Position numbers and translations under genes: made by a program. Positions 8,879-18,387 of a stretch of DNA of 64,000 bases are shown piece by piece. The notes beneath the pieces are model-generated. The model was not told where the DNA came from, did no database searches, and was given only the letters and a program-made list of their open reading frames with translations. Origin of the DNA: an uncultured Prevotellaceae bacterium (GTDB lineage Bacteria > Bacteroidota > Bacteroidia > Bacteroidales > Bacteroidaceae); assembly GCA_947165505.1 (NCBI GenBank), contig CAMVAT010000005.1, positions 1 to 64,000 on the forward strand, read 5' to 3'. Numbering within the stretch: the stretch's first letter is position 1; the number at the start of each line of letters is the position of its first letter.

Positions 8879-9409
8879 TTACTTGGTCTCTTCGGTATCG
8901 AGCTGAGCCTCGTTGCCGTAGTAGTAACCGTCCCAGCCCCATGTGGAATAGGCCCCCCAGTTAGGACTTGACACATGATACAGGGTGAACTCCACGTCGT
9001 CACGGCCATCAGGGAAATAACCTACGAAGCGGTCTTCATTCAGGCGGTAATCGTTGATCTTGATAAAACGATCTCCATCGTCAATAAACCTGATATTGAT
9101 GTCGCCACCGGTGACATTCCAGGTGATGCGGCTGCGGAAATAACTGCCACGCCCCCAATAGTCGCGGTCGTAGGTCTCCATCCAATAGCCGTCGCCCGTG
9201 GACCAGTAGTTGTCGTGCTTGTAAAAGGTGACGGTGACCCGCGAGGGTGAGTACGACGAACCGTTATAAGTGCGTGTATAAGCATTGATGCGGCCCTCCC
9301 ACGTGCCTTCGAGCGTGCGTGCAATGGCCTCATCCTCTTCACACGAAGTGAAAGAAAATGACATCAGAGCGGCCAGCAAGACCATCAGTAATGTAGAATT
9401 CTTTTTCAT
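8879..9409 (-). CDS. hypothetical lipoprotein, paralogue-like of 8052-8681
   Basis: Start at MKKNSTLLM; lipobox FTSCEE. Confidence 0.75.
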   Translation of the reverse strand: MKKNSTLLMVLLAALMSFSFTSCEEDEAIARTLEGTWEGRINAYTRTYNGSSYSPSRVTVTFYKHDNYWSTGDGYWMETYDRDYWGRGSYFRSRITWNVTGGDINIRFIDDGDRFIKINDYRLNEDRFVGYFPDGRDDVEFTLYHVSSPNWGAYSTWGWDGYYYGNEAQLDTEETK

Positions 9410-9575
9410 AAAATCATCGTTTTTGAATTTTCGTTGCAAATATAACCATTTTCCGGGAAAAGACAACAATAAAACAAACATTTTTTGCGAGATAGATTTG
9501 CAGTTTCCGTTTTTTTACCTAAATTTGCAAAAGCAATATATTTAAGAGCTTATTTACCTATTTTTATATCAAGAA

Positions 9576-10130
9576 ATGAAAACCGTTTACGATTATTCTG
9601 TGAAAGACAGAAAAGGCGCCAGCGTATCGCTGAAATCTTACGCCAACGAAGTGTTACTGATCGTCAATACCGCCACCAAGTGCGGTTTCACCCCACAGTA
9701 CGAGGAGCTGGAAAAACTGTATGAGAAGCACCACAGCGAGGGATTCGAGGTGCTCGACTTCCCCTGCAACCAGTTCGGTCAGCAAGCCCCAGGCACCGAC
9801 GAGTCGATTCACAGTTTCTGCAAACTGAACTACGGCACGGAGTTTCCGAGGTTCAAGAAGGTGAAGGTGAACGGCGAAGATGCCGATCCCCTCTTCCAGT
9901 TCCTCAAAGAGCAGAAGGGTTTCGCCGGCTTCGACATGGAGCACCCCATCGCCCACATCCTCGACGAGATGCTGAGCAAGGCCGACCCCGACTACAAGGA
10001 GAAGAACGACATCAAGTGGAACTTCACCAAATTCCTCATCAACAAGAAAGGTCAAGTGGTGGCACGCTTCGAGCCGACAACCAAGACCGAAGAGATAGAA
10101 GAGCAAATCATCAAGTTGCTCCATGAATAG
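9576..10130 (+). CDS. glutathione peroxidase-family protein (Cys-type thiol peroxidase)
   Basis: VNTATKCGFTPQYEELEKLYEK, DFPCNQFGQQAPG. Confidence 0.95.
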   Translation: MKTVYDYSVKDRKGASVSLKSYANEVLLIVNTATKCGFTPQYEELEKLYEKHHSEGFEVLDFPCNQFGQQAPGTDESIHSFCKLNYGTEFPRFKKVKVNGEDADPLFQFLKEQKGFAGFDMEHPIAHILDEMLSKADPDYKEKNDIKWNFTKFLINKKGQVVARFEPTTKTEEIEEQIIKLLHE

Positions 10131-10136
10131 TTCATT

Positions 10137-10177
10137 GGGGGCAAGGAGCAAGGGGCAGGAGATATGCCCCGAGCACA
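10137..10177 (+). repeat. family F4 repeat (GGGGCAAGGAGCAAGGGGCAGGAGATATGCCCCGAGCAC)
   Basis: Matches 11207-11252, 42812-42851, inverted at 51271-51305, internal to fkp at 29442-29480. Confidence 0.85.
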
Positions 10178-10190
10178 AAACCGTGTAGAG

Positions 10191-10262
10191 CCCTAAACCC
10201 TAAACCTTCAACAAAAACAGTGTAGAACACTCAACACTAAACACTCAACACTAAACAGTGTA
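10191..10262. repeat. heptad array CCCTAAA / ACACTCA / ACACTAA with GTGTAGAA motifs
   Basis: Direct reading. Confidence 0.85.
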
Positions 10263-10267
10263 GAAGA

Positions 10268-11242
10268 ATGGAACAGAGAGAACATATACGCTGTCTGATC
10301 ATCGGCAGCGGACCAGCCGGCTACACCGCCGCCATATATGCCGCCCGTGCCAACCTCAGTCCGGTGGAGTACTGCGGTATGCAGACCGGCGGCCAACTGA
10401 CACAGACCACGACCGTAGAGAACTTCCCCGGCTATCCCGAGGGTATCGACGGCAATGAGATGATGATGCAGTTGCGCAGCCAGGCTGAACGCTTCGGCAC
10501 CGACATACGCGACGGCGAAATCGTCAAGGCCGACCTGAGCCGGCAACCCTACGTGCTGACCACCGACCGCGGCGTGGAGATTGAGGCCGACACAGTGATC
10601 ATCGCCACGGGCGCCTCCGCCAAATACTTAGGACTGGAGGATGAGAAGAAATACAACGGTCAGGGTGTGTCGGCCTGCGCCACTTGCGACGGCTTCTTCT
10701 ACCGCAAGCGCACTGTCGCCGTGGTGGGCGGCGGCGACACAGCCTGCGAAGAGGCCCTCTATCTGGCTGGACTGGCCAAGAAGGTATATATGATTGTGCG
10801 CAAACCCTTCCTGCGCGCCTCTGAGGTGATGCAACGACGGGTGAAGGAAGCGGACAACATCGAAATACTGTTTGAGCACAACACCGTAGGACTCTACGGA
10901 CAGTATGGCGTGGAGGGCGCCCATGTGGTCAAGCGCATGGGACAACCCGACGAGGAGCGCTACGACCTGCCTATCGACGGTTTCTTCCTCGCCATCGGAC
11001 ATAAGCCCAACAGCGACATCTTCAAGGAGTGGCTCGACACCGACGAGACAGGATATATCCTGACCATCGACGGCACACCGCGCACCAAACTGCCCGGCGT
11101 GTTCGCCGCCGGCGACGTGGCCGACCCGCACTACCGCCAGGCCGTGACGGCAGCTGCCAGCGGTTGCAAGGCCGCCATCGAGGCCGACAGGTACCTGAGG
11201 GTGATTGGGGCAAGGGGCAAGGAGCAAGGGGCAGGAGAATAG
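10268..11242 (+). CDS. trxB: thioredoxin-disulfide reductase
   Basis: IIGSGPAGYTAAIYAARANL, CATCDGFFYRKRTVAVVGGGDTA; C-terminal tail encoded by F4 repeat. Confidence 0.97.
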   Translation: MEQREHIRCLIIGSGPAGYTAAIYAARANLSPVEYCGMQTGGQLTQTTTVENFPGYPEGIDGNEMMMQLRSQAERFGTDIRDGEIVKADLSRQPYVLTTDRGVEIEADTVIIATGASAKYLGLEDEKKYNGQGVSACATCDGFFYRKRTVAVVGGGDTACEEALYLAGLAKKVYMIVRKPFLRASEVMQRRVKEADNIEILFEHNTVGLYGQYGVEGAHVVKRMGQPDEERYDLPIDGFFLAIGHKPNSDIFKEWLDTDETGYILTIDGTPRTKLPGVFAAGDVADPHYRQAVTAAASGCKAAIEADRYLRVIGARGKEQGAGE

Positions 11243-11252
11243 CTCCGAGCAC
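11207..11252 (+). repeat. F4 repeat overlapping trxB 3' end
   Basis: ggggcaaggggcaaggagcaaggggcaggagaatagctccgagcac. Confidence 0.85.
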
Positions 11253-11261
11253 GAAACAGTG

Positions 11262-11312
11262 TAGAACACTAAACCCTCAACCCTAAACCCTAAACCCTAA
11301 ACCCTAAACCTT
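11262..11312. repeat. heptad array (CCCTAAA)n, telomere-like
   Basis: actaaaccctcaaccctaaaccctaaaccctaaaccctaaacctt. Confidence 0.9.
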
Positions 11313-11313
11313 C

Positions 11314-11754
11314 ATGACACTCGAACTGATTCTTCGTATCTTCGTGGCGGCGCTGCTGGGAGGCCTCATCGGCCTGGAGCGCGAATACCGCGACAAGGCG
11401 GCTGGATTCCGCACCCACTTCCTCGTGGCGCTGGGGTCGGCCCTCTTCATGGTCGTGTCGGCCTACGGATTCGAGAACGCACTGGCATCGCCTGAGCACC
11501 GGCTCGACGTGTCGCGCATCGCAGCACAGGTGGTGTCGGGCATCGGTTTCATCGGTGCCGGCACCATCATCTTCCAGAAGAACACCATACACGGGCTCAC
11601 CACCGCCGCCGGCGTGTGGGTGACGGCCGCCATCGGACTGGCCTGCGGCGGCGGACTGTACGCCATTGCCATCGCCTCGACCGCACTCGTGCTCATCGGC
11701 CTGGAAGCCTTCAACTACGGACTGCGAAAAATGAATAAGAGAAAAGAGAAATGA
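11314..11754 (+). CDS. MgtC/SapB family membrane protein
   Basis: LLGGLIGLEREYRDKAAGFRTHFLVALGSALFMVVS...GIGFIGAGTIIF. Confidence 0.93.
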   Translation: MTLELILRIFVAALLGGLIGLEREYRDKAAGFRTHFLVALGSALFMVVSAYGFENALASPEHRLDVSRIAAQVVSGIGFIGAGTIIFQKNTIHGLTTAAGVWVTAAIGLACGGGLYAIAIASTALVLIGLEAFNYGLRKMNKRKEK

Positions 11755-12614
11755 ACGGACTGGTACTGGAAGGCGGCGCCATGCGCGGACTGTTCACTGC
11801 CGGTGTCACCGACGTATGGACCGAGGCCGGCATAGAGTTCGACGGGCTCATCGGCGTGTCGGCCGGTGCCGCTTTCGGGTGCAACATCAAGTCGCGGCAG
11901 CCCGGCCGTGCCATCCGCTACAACAAACGGTTCGCTCACGACCCGCGCTACAGCGGCTGGCACTCGCTGTGGAAGAGCGGCGACATCTTCAACGCACAGT
12001 TCGCCTATCATGAGGTACCTGCCAAGTACGACATCTTCGACGATAAGGCGTTCGACGAGAACCCACTGGCGTTTTACGTGGTATGCACCGACGTGGAGAC
12101 GGGCAAACCCGTGTATAAACAACTGACCAAGACCAGCTTCGACTGCTACGAGTGGATACGCGCCTCGGCCTCGATGCCCATCGTGTCGAGAGTGGTGCAA
12201 CTGGAGGGAAGAAAACTGCTCGACGGAGGCATCACCGACTCCATCCCCCTCGCCTACTTCGAACAGCTGGGATATGACCGCAACGTGGTGATACTGACAC
12301 AGCCCGAGGGCTATGTGAAAGGCCCCAACCGCTTCATGCCCCTCATCCGATGGAGTCTGCGGCACTACCCGAAAGCCGTGGCCGCCTCGCGCGACCGACA
12401 TCTGATGTACAACGAACAGGTGGCCTATGTGCGACGGCGCGAACAGGAGGGCAACACGCTGGTGATCCGCCCCGACGAGACCCTCGCCATCGGGCACATC
12501 GAGCACGATGCCGACCGGATGCAGCACATCTACGACATCGGGCGCCGCAAAGGAGAAGCAACGCTGACACAAGTACGGAAATTCCTGCAAGAAGGGGGCA
12601 CGACCCACCAATGA
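11751..12614 (+). CDS. patatin-like phospholipase family protein
   Basis: GLVLEGGAMRGLFTAGVTDVW, GVSAGAAFG, DGGITDSIPL; ATGA overlap with upstream MgtC-family gene. Confidence 0.93.
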   Translation: MNGLVLEGGAMRGLFTAGVTDVWTEAGIEFDGLIGVSAGAAFGCNIKSRQPGRAIRYNKRFAHDPRYSGWHSLWKSGDIFNAQFAYHEVPAKYDIFDDKAFDENPLAFYVVCTDVETGKPVYKQLTKTSFDCYEWIRASASMPIVSRVVQLEGRKLLDGGITDSIPLAYFEQLGYDRNVVILTQPEGYVKGPNRFMPLIRWSLRHYPKAVAASRDRHLMYNEQVAYVRRREQEGNTLVIRPDETLAIGHIEHDADRMQHIYDIGRRKGEATLTQVRKFLQEGGTTHQ

Positions 12615-12658
12615 GAGGTTGCTACCCCCAAGCGAACATCATAACATCTATCAATACT

Positions 12659-13126
12659 ATGAATAAAGAAGAACTGATGCGCCGAGCCATCGTGCTGTCG
12701 ATGGAAAGCGTGCGCAAGGGCGGCGGTCCCTTTGGAGCCGTCATCGCCCGTGATGGCGAGATCATCGCCGAAGGCTCTAACAACGTGACGATCGACTGCG
12801 ACCCCACGGCCCATGCCGAGGTGACCACCATCCGCAAGGCCACAAAAGCCCTGGGCACCTTCGACCTCTCCGGCTGCGAGATATACACCTCGTGCGAGCC
12901 CTGCCCCATGTGCCTGGGAGCCATCTATTGGGCACACCTCGACAAGATTTATTATGCCAACGACCGCAAGGATGCCGCCGCCATCGGATTCGACGACGAC
13001 TTCATCTACGAGGAGTTTGCCCTGAAGCCCGAAGAGCGCAAGAAGCCCTCCGAGATACTGCTGCGCGACGAGGCACTCCAAGCCTTCCGTGCGTGGGAGC
13101 AAAAGGATGACAAGACGGAGTATTAG
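12659..13126 (+). CDS. nucleoside/guanine deaminase
   Basis: HAEVTTIRKA, TSCEPCPMCLGAIYWA; start moved to MNKEELMRRA within the 12350-13126 ORF. Confidence 0.93.
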   Translation: MNKEELMRRAIVLSMESVRKGGGPFGAVIARDGEIIAEGSNNVTIDCDPTAHAEVTTIRKATKALGTFDLSGCEIYTSCEPCPMCLGAIYWAHLDKIYYANDRKDAAAIGFDDDFIYEEFALKPEERKKPSEILLRDEALQAFRAWEQKDDKTEY

Positions 13127-13172
13127 GAGAGATTTGAGATTTGAGGTTTGAGATTTGAGGTTTGAGGTTTGC
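13127..13172. repeat. heptad array GATTTGA/GGTTTGA
   Basis: Direct reading. Confidence 0.9.
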
Positions 13173-13195
13173 CTGATTAGCTAAAAACGATTTAC

Positions 13196-14521
13196 ATGAA
13201 AAGAAGTTGGAGTAAAACCCTTTTGCTTGCAATCGCCTCGATGGTCTGCATCGCGACGGCCTCAGCCCAACGGAGCGTGGATGCCGTGGAGAAAAAGATA
13301 CAAAAGCGCCACGCCGGCATAGAGGATGTGCGCGGCACACTCGGCATCGACCTGAGCCCGGTGTGGATCAACCACGGATATATCGGATTCATCGGACCCG
13401 ACTACCAACGGCTGAAGGTTAGCATCAGCGAGGTGACACGCAAAGAGCAGCAGACATACGAACTGAGGGGGCGGATGGAGTCGCCACACTACAGTTGCGA
13501 TGTCAAGGGCGAACTGCTCGTGCTCCACATCTACCCGAAAACGCTCAAGAAGACGGGGCACCTGAAAGGTGAACTGCTGTACGATGTATTCGGCGTCTAT
13601 CGGCTCACCGAGACGGGCAGCAAGAGCGGGCGCTTCGAGGGCTTCGTGCTCAGCGAAGTGCTCACACAGGACGGCAGGGCTTATCCCTGCGGCATGGACG
13701 AAGCCGACGCCAAATTCCGCAACAATCAGTTTGAGGGGGTGTGGATCAGCGACGACAGCGGTCTGCAGAAAGAGGCCAACTGGGGCATCGGACGCATCCC
13801 CGACAGCGGCGACCTCGACATCGGCGAGCAGATGTTCAAGCCGGCCGAGAAATATTGGAAAAGCGGTTGGGAGACCTACGAGCAGGACGCTCGCGACGAG
13901 GCCAACGAATACATGGAGTCGCTCTACAGCAGCGAAGGCGTCATCGACGACCATCTGTCGTGGAAATCGTGGGCCGACATGGAAGGCTTTGCCAAGACCA
14001 CGCTCTATTGCGACGGCGAGCCCATACGTGTGTTCCGCTCATTCCATGGCGAGGACACGCCGCCATTTATGATGGGCGCGGGCGTGCTGACCTATGTGGA
14101 TGCCAATTTCGACCAATACCCCGACGTACTCATCAGCTTAGGCACCCGCGGCAGTCGCCATTTCAGCATCTACGAGTGCTACCTCTACGACCCCGCCACC
14201 GAGTCGTTTGTACTGACCCCGGGCTTCGAGAATATCGTCAACCCCACCTTCGACGCCCAACGAAAAGTGGTATATGGTTGTGGTCACTCCTCATACGCCA
14301 CCATCGAGCATGGACGTTTTGAATGGCAGGGCAACCGCATCTCCGAGAAGAGCATCGTTGAGGTCACTATCAATGAGGAGGGCAACCCCATCAGCTATTC
14401 CGAGTCGCAGGTCATCACCCGTGGCGAAGACTACGAGTATATCCCCCTGCATGAGAACGTGCAGATGGACCAACTCAGCCCGGAATGGCAGGAGCATCTC
14501 GCGAAAGGAGAAGAGTTTTAA
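13196..14521 (+). CDS. hypothetical secreted protein
   Basis: Signal peptide; no confident family. Confidence 0.75.
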   Translation: MKRSWSKTLLLAIASMVCIATASAQRSVDAVEKKIQKRHAGIEDVRGTLGIDLSPVWINHGYIGFIGPDYQRLKVSISEVTRKEQQTYELRGRMESPHYSCDVKGELLVLHIYPKTLKKTGHLKGELLYDVFGVYRLTETGSKSGRFEGFVLSEVLTQDGRAYPCGMDEADAKFRNNQFEGVWISDDSGLQKEANWGIGRIPDSGDLDIGEQMFKPAEKYWKSGWETYEQDARDEANEYMESLYSSEGVIDDHLSWKSWADMEGFAKTTLYCDGEPIRVFRSFHGEDTPPFMMGAGVLTYVDANFDQYPDVLISLGTRGSRHFSIYECYLYDPATESFVLTPGFENIVNPTFDAQRKVVYGCGHSSYATIEHGRFEWQGNRISEKSIVEVTINEEGNPISYSESQVITRGEDYEYIPLHENVQMDQLSPEWQEHLAKGEEF

Positions 14522-14541
14522 TATTCCCTATATCTTCTTAA

Positions 14542-14570
14542 GAGAAGACCCGTCACAGGCGGGTCTTCTC
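14542..14570. terminator. bidirectional intrinsic terminator-type hairpin between convergent genes
   Basis: GAGAAGACCCG-tcacagg-CGGGTCTTCTC. Confidence 0.8.
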
Positions 14571-17099
14571 TTCGTTTCCGGCACCTGTGCCCTTGTATTT
14601 TGATCGGGTGGCATTGAAATTGTAGTTCAGGGTCACCCCTACACATTGTGTATAACTATAGACATCCTGGGCCGTTTGACCGATGGCATAGTAAGTGGTC
14701 ACCTTCGTTCTGGACGTGCGGAAGATGTCGTTGGCATACAGCGTGCCAGTCAGTCGTCCTTGTAAGAAACTCTTTTGTAAACGGGCGTTCACCGCGAAGT
14801 TGCTGCCTCGGTACATGAATCCCCAATGGTTGCTGCCAGTATAACTGACTTGCAGTAATGCTTTCGCCGTCTCCCCTAAAACAAACCAAGATTTCAAGTC
14901 GAAACTAAATTCGGGCTTATTCAGTTTCTTCGGCGCACCATACTTCTCGGCGTCGAACATCTGCTGATAATAGTGCAGCGTGGCGGATGGCTGCCAGAAG
15001 CCGAACTTGGGTGAAACGACGAGTGTGGCATAGACACGGTCTTGATGGTCGAAGTTGTCTGGCTGGAATATGCCTATCTCTTTCTCCTCGTCATACACAT
15101 TGCCGACATGGGTGAAAAAGTCATTCTCCCGGGTGAAACCCGTCATGAAGTTCAGCCACGAATAGGTGAGATTGAAGTCGATGCTCTGACGAACCGAAGG
15201 GCGCAACAGCGGATTACCACCTTCGTAGAGCATGCGGCTGTCGTAAATCACAATAGAACTCAACATGTTGTATGGCGGTCGGGTGATGCGCTTGCCATAG
15301 CTCAGTTGTGCACCCCACTTGCCCTGCTGCCATGCGATAGAAAGGTTGGGGAACCAGTCGTTATAGGTACGACTGGGCTCAGGTTGTTTGATGCCAAACG
15401 AACTGTAATCCGTCGATACATGCTCATAGCGCAAGCCTGCATTCAGACGCCATTGTCCCAGTTGCAACTCATATTGGGCGAAGCCGGCGATATTCTTTTC
15501 GTCCATCTCGTTGTCGGCTGTGGGTATGATTTCCTCATCGTTATGGTTGCGTCCATGGCTCTCCGTACTTGTAACCTCCGAACCACCGCTCAGCATGCCT
15601 TTCCAGACGGGGTAAGTCAGCACCAACTTGCCAGCCACCATCCTTCGGTCCTCGTTACTCTGGGTGGTGATGGTCCGGTCGCCCAGTTCCTTACTCGACT
15701 CCTGCCCGTAAATATGGTCTTCCGATTCACGTCGAAGAACGGTGACATTCAAATCGATACCTAATTTTCCCACCTTGCCTACATAGTACGCATTCATTTC
15801 CCAGACGGGCTTGTCATGTTCGATGATATCCGTTTTCAGGTCCACATCGCCAAAGAATGCCTCGTTTCTCAGATAATGCTGCTTCATATCTGTGAAGAAA
15901 CGATTATGGAGCAAATTCTGCGACGAGAAACTCAGTCCTAAGGAATGGTCGGCATTGAAGTCATAGCTCATCCCTGCCTTGTATTGAAGAACCGTCCATG
16001 TGCTTCTTACCGGCAGGTCCACACTGACATTGAACATATCCTTGCTGATGTGCAATTCTTGGTCGAGGTCCTGGTCGTTACTATGATGGCCGAAGTCGAG
16101 CGCCACGTTGGCAAAAGCCTCCAATCCTCCCTGGCGGTACTTCACGGTCAGGTCGTCGTAGTTGCTCAACTTGTTGTTCTGCCGCGTATCAATGGTAGCC
16201 ATCACACTCAGTCCGTCGCCCTGTGTCTTCAGGGTCTTGATGCGAATGACGGCATTCACCTCGGCGTTGTACTGAGCCCCGGGGGCGGTGATGATGTCCA
16301 CACTCTTGACATCCACCGACTTCAACAACTTCAGTTCGCCGGCATTGTTCACCTTCTTGTTGTTGATGTAAATCTCCGGCTCGCCCTTGGCCAGCACCTC
16401 GAACTTGCCATCGCGCCCTTGAACCATCGGCATCATCGAGAGCACGTCGTCGGCAGTGCCGATGTCATGGAGGATGGAGTGCTGCACCTCGACCGTCATG
16501 CCACCCGCAGTCATCTTGTATTGCGGCACTTCGCCCTTGACGACGACCCCTTGCAGCATATAAACCTCCGGTTGCATGGCGAAGGTGCCGAGATGTCCCA
16601 CGGAAGCGTTCCTTGTCACCGTCTTATAACCGATATAGGTGAGTTTAACAATGAGTTGACGCGGTTGGCAAGGAATGACGAAGTCACCATTCTCATTGCT
16701 CACGCCCCCTGTAATGAAGGCGGAGTCCTTGGGCGCGAGGAGCGACACGGTGACATAAGGCAATGGTTTTCCATGCTCATCGACAACGTGTCCTGTCAAC
16801 TTGGTGTCTGCCTTCTGCACACATTCCACATAGATGTCCTTGTCCTCAGACGTGATACGCATGGGATAGAAGCCCACCACCTGCTTGACGGCATCTTTTA
16901 CTGAAGCTTTCCTCAGCGAAGTGGTCACAGTGAAATCCTCCAGTTCATCAAAGATGAAATTGATTTTGTAACTGCTTTGTGCGTTGTCAATCCAGATGAG
17001 CGCCTCGGAGAGAGAGGTGTTCCTGAAGTCATGGGTGAGTTGCTGCGCCCCAGCCGTCATGGCAATGAGGCACCATATAATGATGATAAAATGTCTCAT
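14553..17099 (-). CDS. STN-domain outer membrane beta-barrel / TonB receptor-like protein
   Basis: N-terminal STN-like region, CarboxypepD_reg-like (TGHVVDEHGKPLPYVTVSLL), OMP barrel with TAGGMTVEVQHS...IYINNKKV. Confidence 0.88.
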   Translation of the reverse strand: MRHFIIIIWCLIAMTAGAQQLTHDFRNTSLSEALIWIDNAQSSYKINFIFDELEDFTVTTSLRKASVKDAVKQVVGFYPMRITSEDKDIYVECVQKADTKLTGHVVDEHGKPLPYVTVSLLAPKDSAFITGGVSNENGDFVIPCQPRQLIVKLTYIGYKTVTRNASVGHLGTFAMQPEVYMLQGVVVKGEVPQYKMTAGGMTVEVQHSILHDIGTADDVLSMMPMVQGRDGKFEVLAKGEPEIYINNKKVNNAGELKLLKSVDVKSVDIITAPGAQYNAEVNAVIRIKTLKTQGDGLSVMATIDTRQNNKLSNYDDLTVKYRQGGLEAFANVALDFGHHSNDQDLDQELHISKDMFNVSVDLPVRSTWTVLQYKAGMSYDFNADHSLGLSFSSQNLLHNRFFTDMKQHYLRNEAFFGDVDLKTDIIEHDKPVWEMNAYYVGKVGKLGIDLNVTVLRRESEDHIYGQESSKELGDRTITTQSNEDRRMVAGKLVLTYPVWKGMLSGGSEVTSTESHGRNHNDEEIIPTADNEMDEKNIAGFAQYELQLGQWRLNAGLRYEHVSTDYSSFGIKQPEPSRTYNDWFPNLSIAWQQGKWGAQLSYGKRITRPPYNMLSSIVIYDSRMLYEGGNPLLRPSVRQSIDFNLTYSWLNFMTGFTRENDFFTHVGNVYDEEKEIGIFQPDNFDHQDRVYATLVVSPKFGFWQPSATLHYYQQMFDAEKYGAPKKLNKPEFSFDLKSWFVLGETAKALLQVSYTGSNHWGFMYRGSNFAVNARLQKSFLQGRLTGTLYANDIFRTSRTKVTTYYAIGQTAQDVYSYTQCVGVTLNYNFNATRSKYKGTGAGNEEKTRL

Positions 17100-17108
17100 G
17101 ATGATGTC

Positions 17109-17690
17109 CTATTCGATGGTGACGGTTTCTCCGGAAAGCGTGAGGTGCACTTTCTCGAAATGGTTGATACGGTCGATAATGTCTTCAATAGAGTCGTTGG
17201 CCTCCCAATTCAGGTAGAACCTCAAGGTGCGCGAGACTTCGCTCTTGAACACGACCTTCACGCCATAGTCGTGGCTGAGTTGCAGCATAATCTGTTGGAG
17301 TTCCACATTATTGAACTGCTGGTCATGCTTTATCGTGTCATTCTCCACCATCGATGCCACGCCTGCTCCAGCCTCTTGGCCATCCACTTCCTGCACGGCC
17401 GTTTTTTGTTGGGATACAGCCTGAGTTTCTTCCTTCGCATCGCCAGACAGCCAGAAATGCTGAATGGCTGCGTAGGTGATGCCCGAGAGTGCAGCCAGAG
17501 TGACGATGATGGCAGCCCATCGTATCACCGGTTTTTGGCGACGTCGATGCTGCCGTTGCGACTTGAATTGTCGCCATTCCTCCTGCACGTCAGGGACGGG
17601 AATGGATGTTTCGTTGAGCATCTGGTCGAGTTGCTCGTCGGTGTATTGCTCCGGGTGGAGCAGCATACGGATTCGGTCTTTGTTCTTCAT
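17109..17690 (-). CDS. putative anti-sigma factor with DUF4974-type C-terminus, no obvious FecR domain
   Basis: Single TM segment; FNNVELQQIMLQLSHDYGVKVVF...; between ECF sigma and OMP gene. Confidence 0.78.
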   Translation of the reverse strand: MKNKDRIRMLLHPEQYTDEQLDQMLNETSIPVPDVQEEWRQFKSQRQHRRRQKPVIRWAAIIVTLAALSGITYAAIQHFWLSGDAKEETQAVSQQKTAVQEVDGQEAGAGVASMVENDTIKHDQQFNNVELQQIMLQLSHDYGVKVVFKSEVSRTLRFYLNWEANDSIEDIIDRINHFEKVHLTLSGETVTIE

Positions 17691-17694
17691 ACTC

Positions 17695-18195
17695 TCATCT
17701 ATTGAATTGTTGACGAAGTTTCCTCAGTCCTTGCACGATGTGCTTGTTGACGGCGGAGAGGCTGATGCCGAGGGAATGTGAGATGTCCTTGTACGACTTC
17801 TCATCATCGAAACGCATGCGGATGACACGTCCGGTCTGCGGGGTGAGTCGTTCGTCGATGTATTGTTGCACCATCTCGGTCAACTCTTCGTCAGACTTTT
17901 CCTGCCATGTCTCGGTCTCGGCATCTTCGTGTTCCGTCACAATTTGCGATGTGCTATCCTGTTGCCTTCGCCGTTGTGCAATGATGTTGAGGCAGCGGTT
18001 TCTGACGCAAGTGAGCAGGAACGTCCGTTGCGACTCTTCACGGAGGTTCACGCTGCCGTCCCAAAGGCGTGCGAACACGTCCTGTACGGCATCCTTGGCC
18101 TCGTCTTCATCGCCGAGCAGGATGTGGGCCGCCCTGTACATCCTGCTGTATTCCAAATGGAAAAGTTGTTCAAACTGTCGTTCTCTGTCTTGCAT
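17695..18195 (-). CDS. ECF-type RNA polymerase sigma-70 factor
   Basis: FEQLFHLEYSRMYRAAHILLGDEDEAKDAVQDVFARLW ... SYKDISHSLGISLSAVNKHI. Confidence 0.95.
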   Translation of the reverse strand: MQDRERQFEQLFHLEYSRMYRAAHILLGDEDEAKDAVQDVFARLWDGSVNLREESQRTFLLTCVRNRCLNIIAQRRRQQDSTSQIVTEHEDAETETWQEKSDEELTEMVQQYIDERLTPQTGRVIRMRFDDEKSYKDISHSLGISLSAVNKHIVQGLRKLRQQFNR

Positions 18196-18387
18196 CTTTC
18201 TCGCGCTGTTTTATCCTATATACAGCCGGATATGAAGAATCATTACCCCTATAAGCAGTTTTTTTCAAGAAAAACCGAAAAAAAAATTTCCATGCGAGCG
18301 TGCCAAATCCTTTCATGCCAGTTTGAAAAAGTCCTGGCATGCAGCCGCACCCTGTCGCATGGAAACTATCGCAAGTTGAAGAATGAT

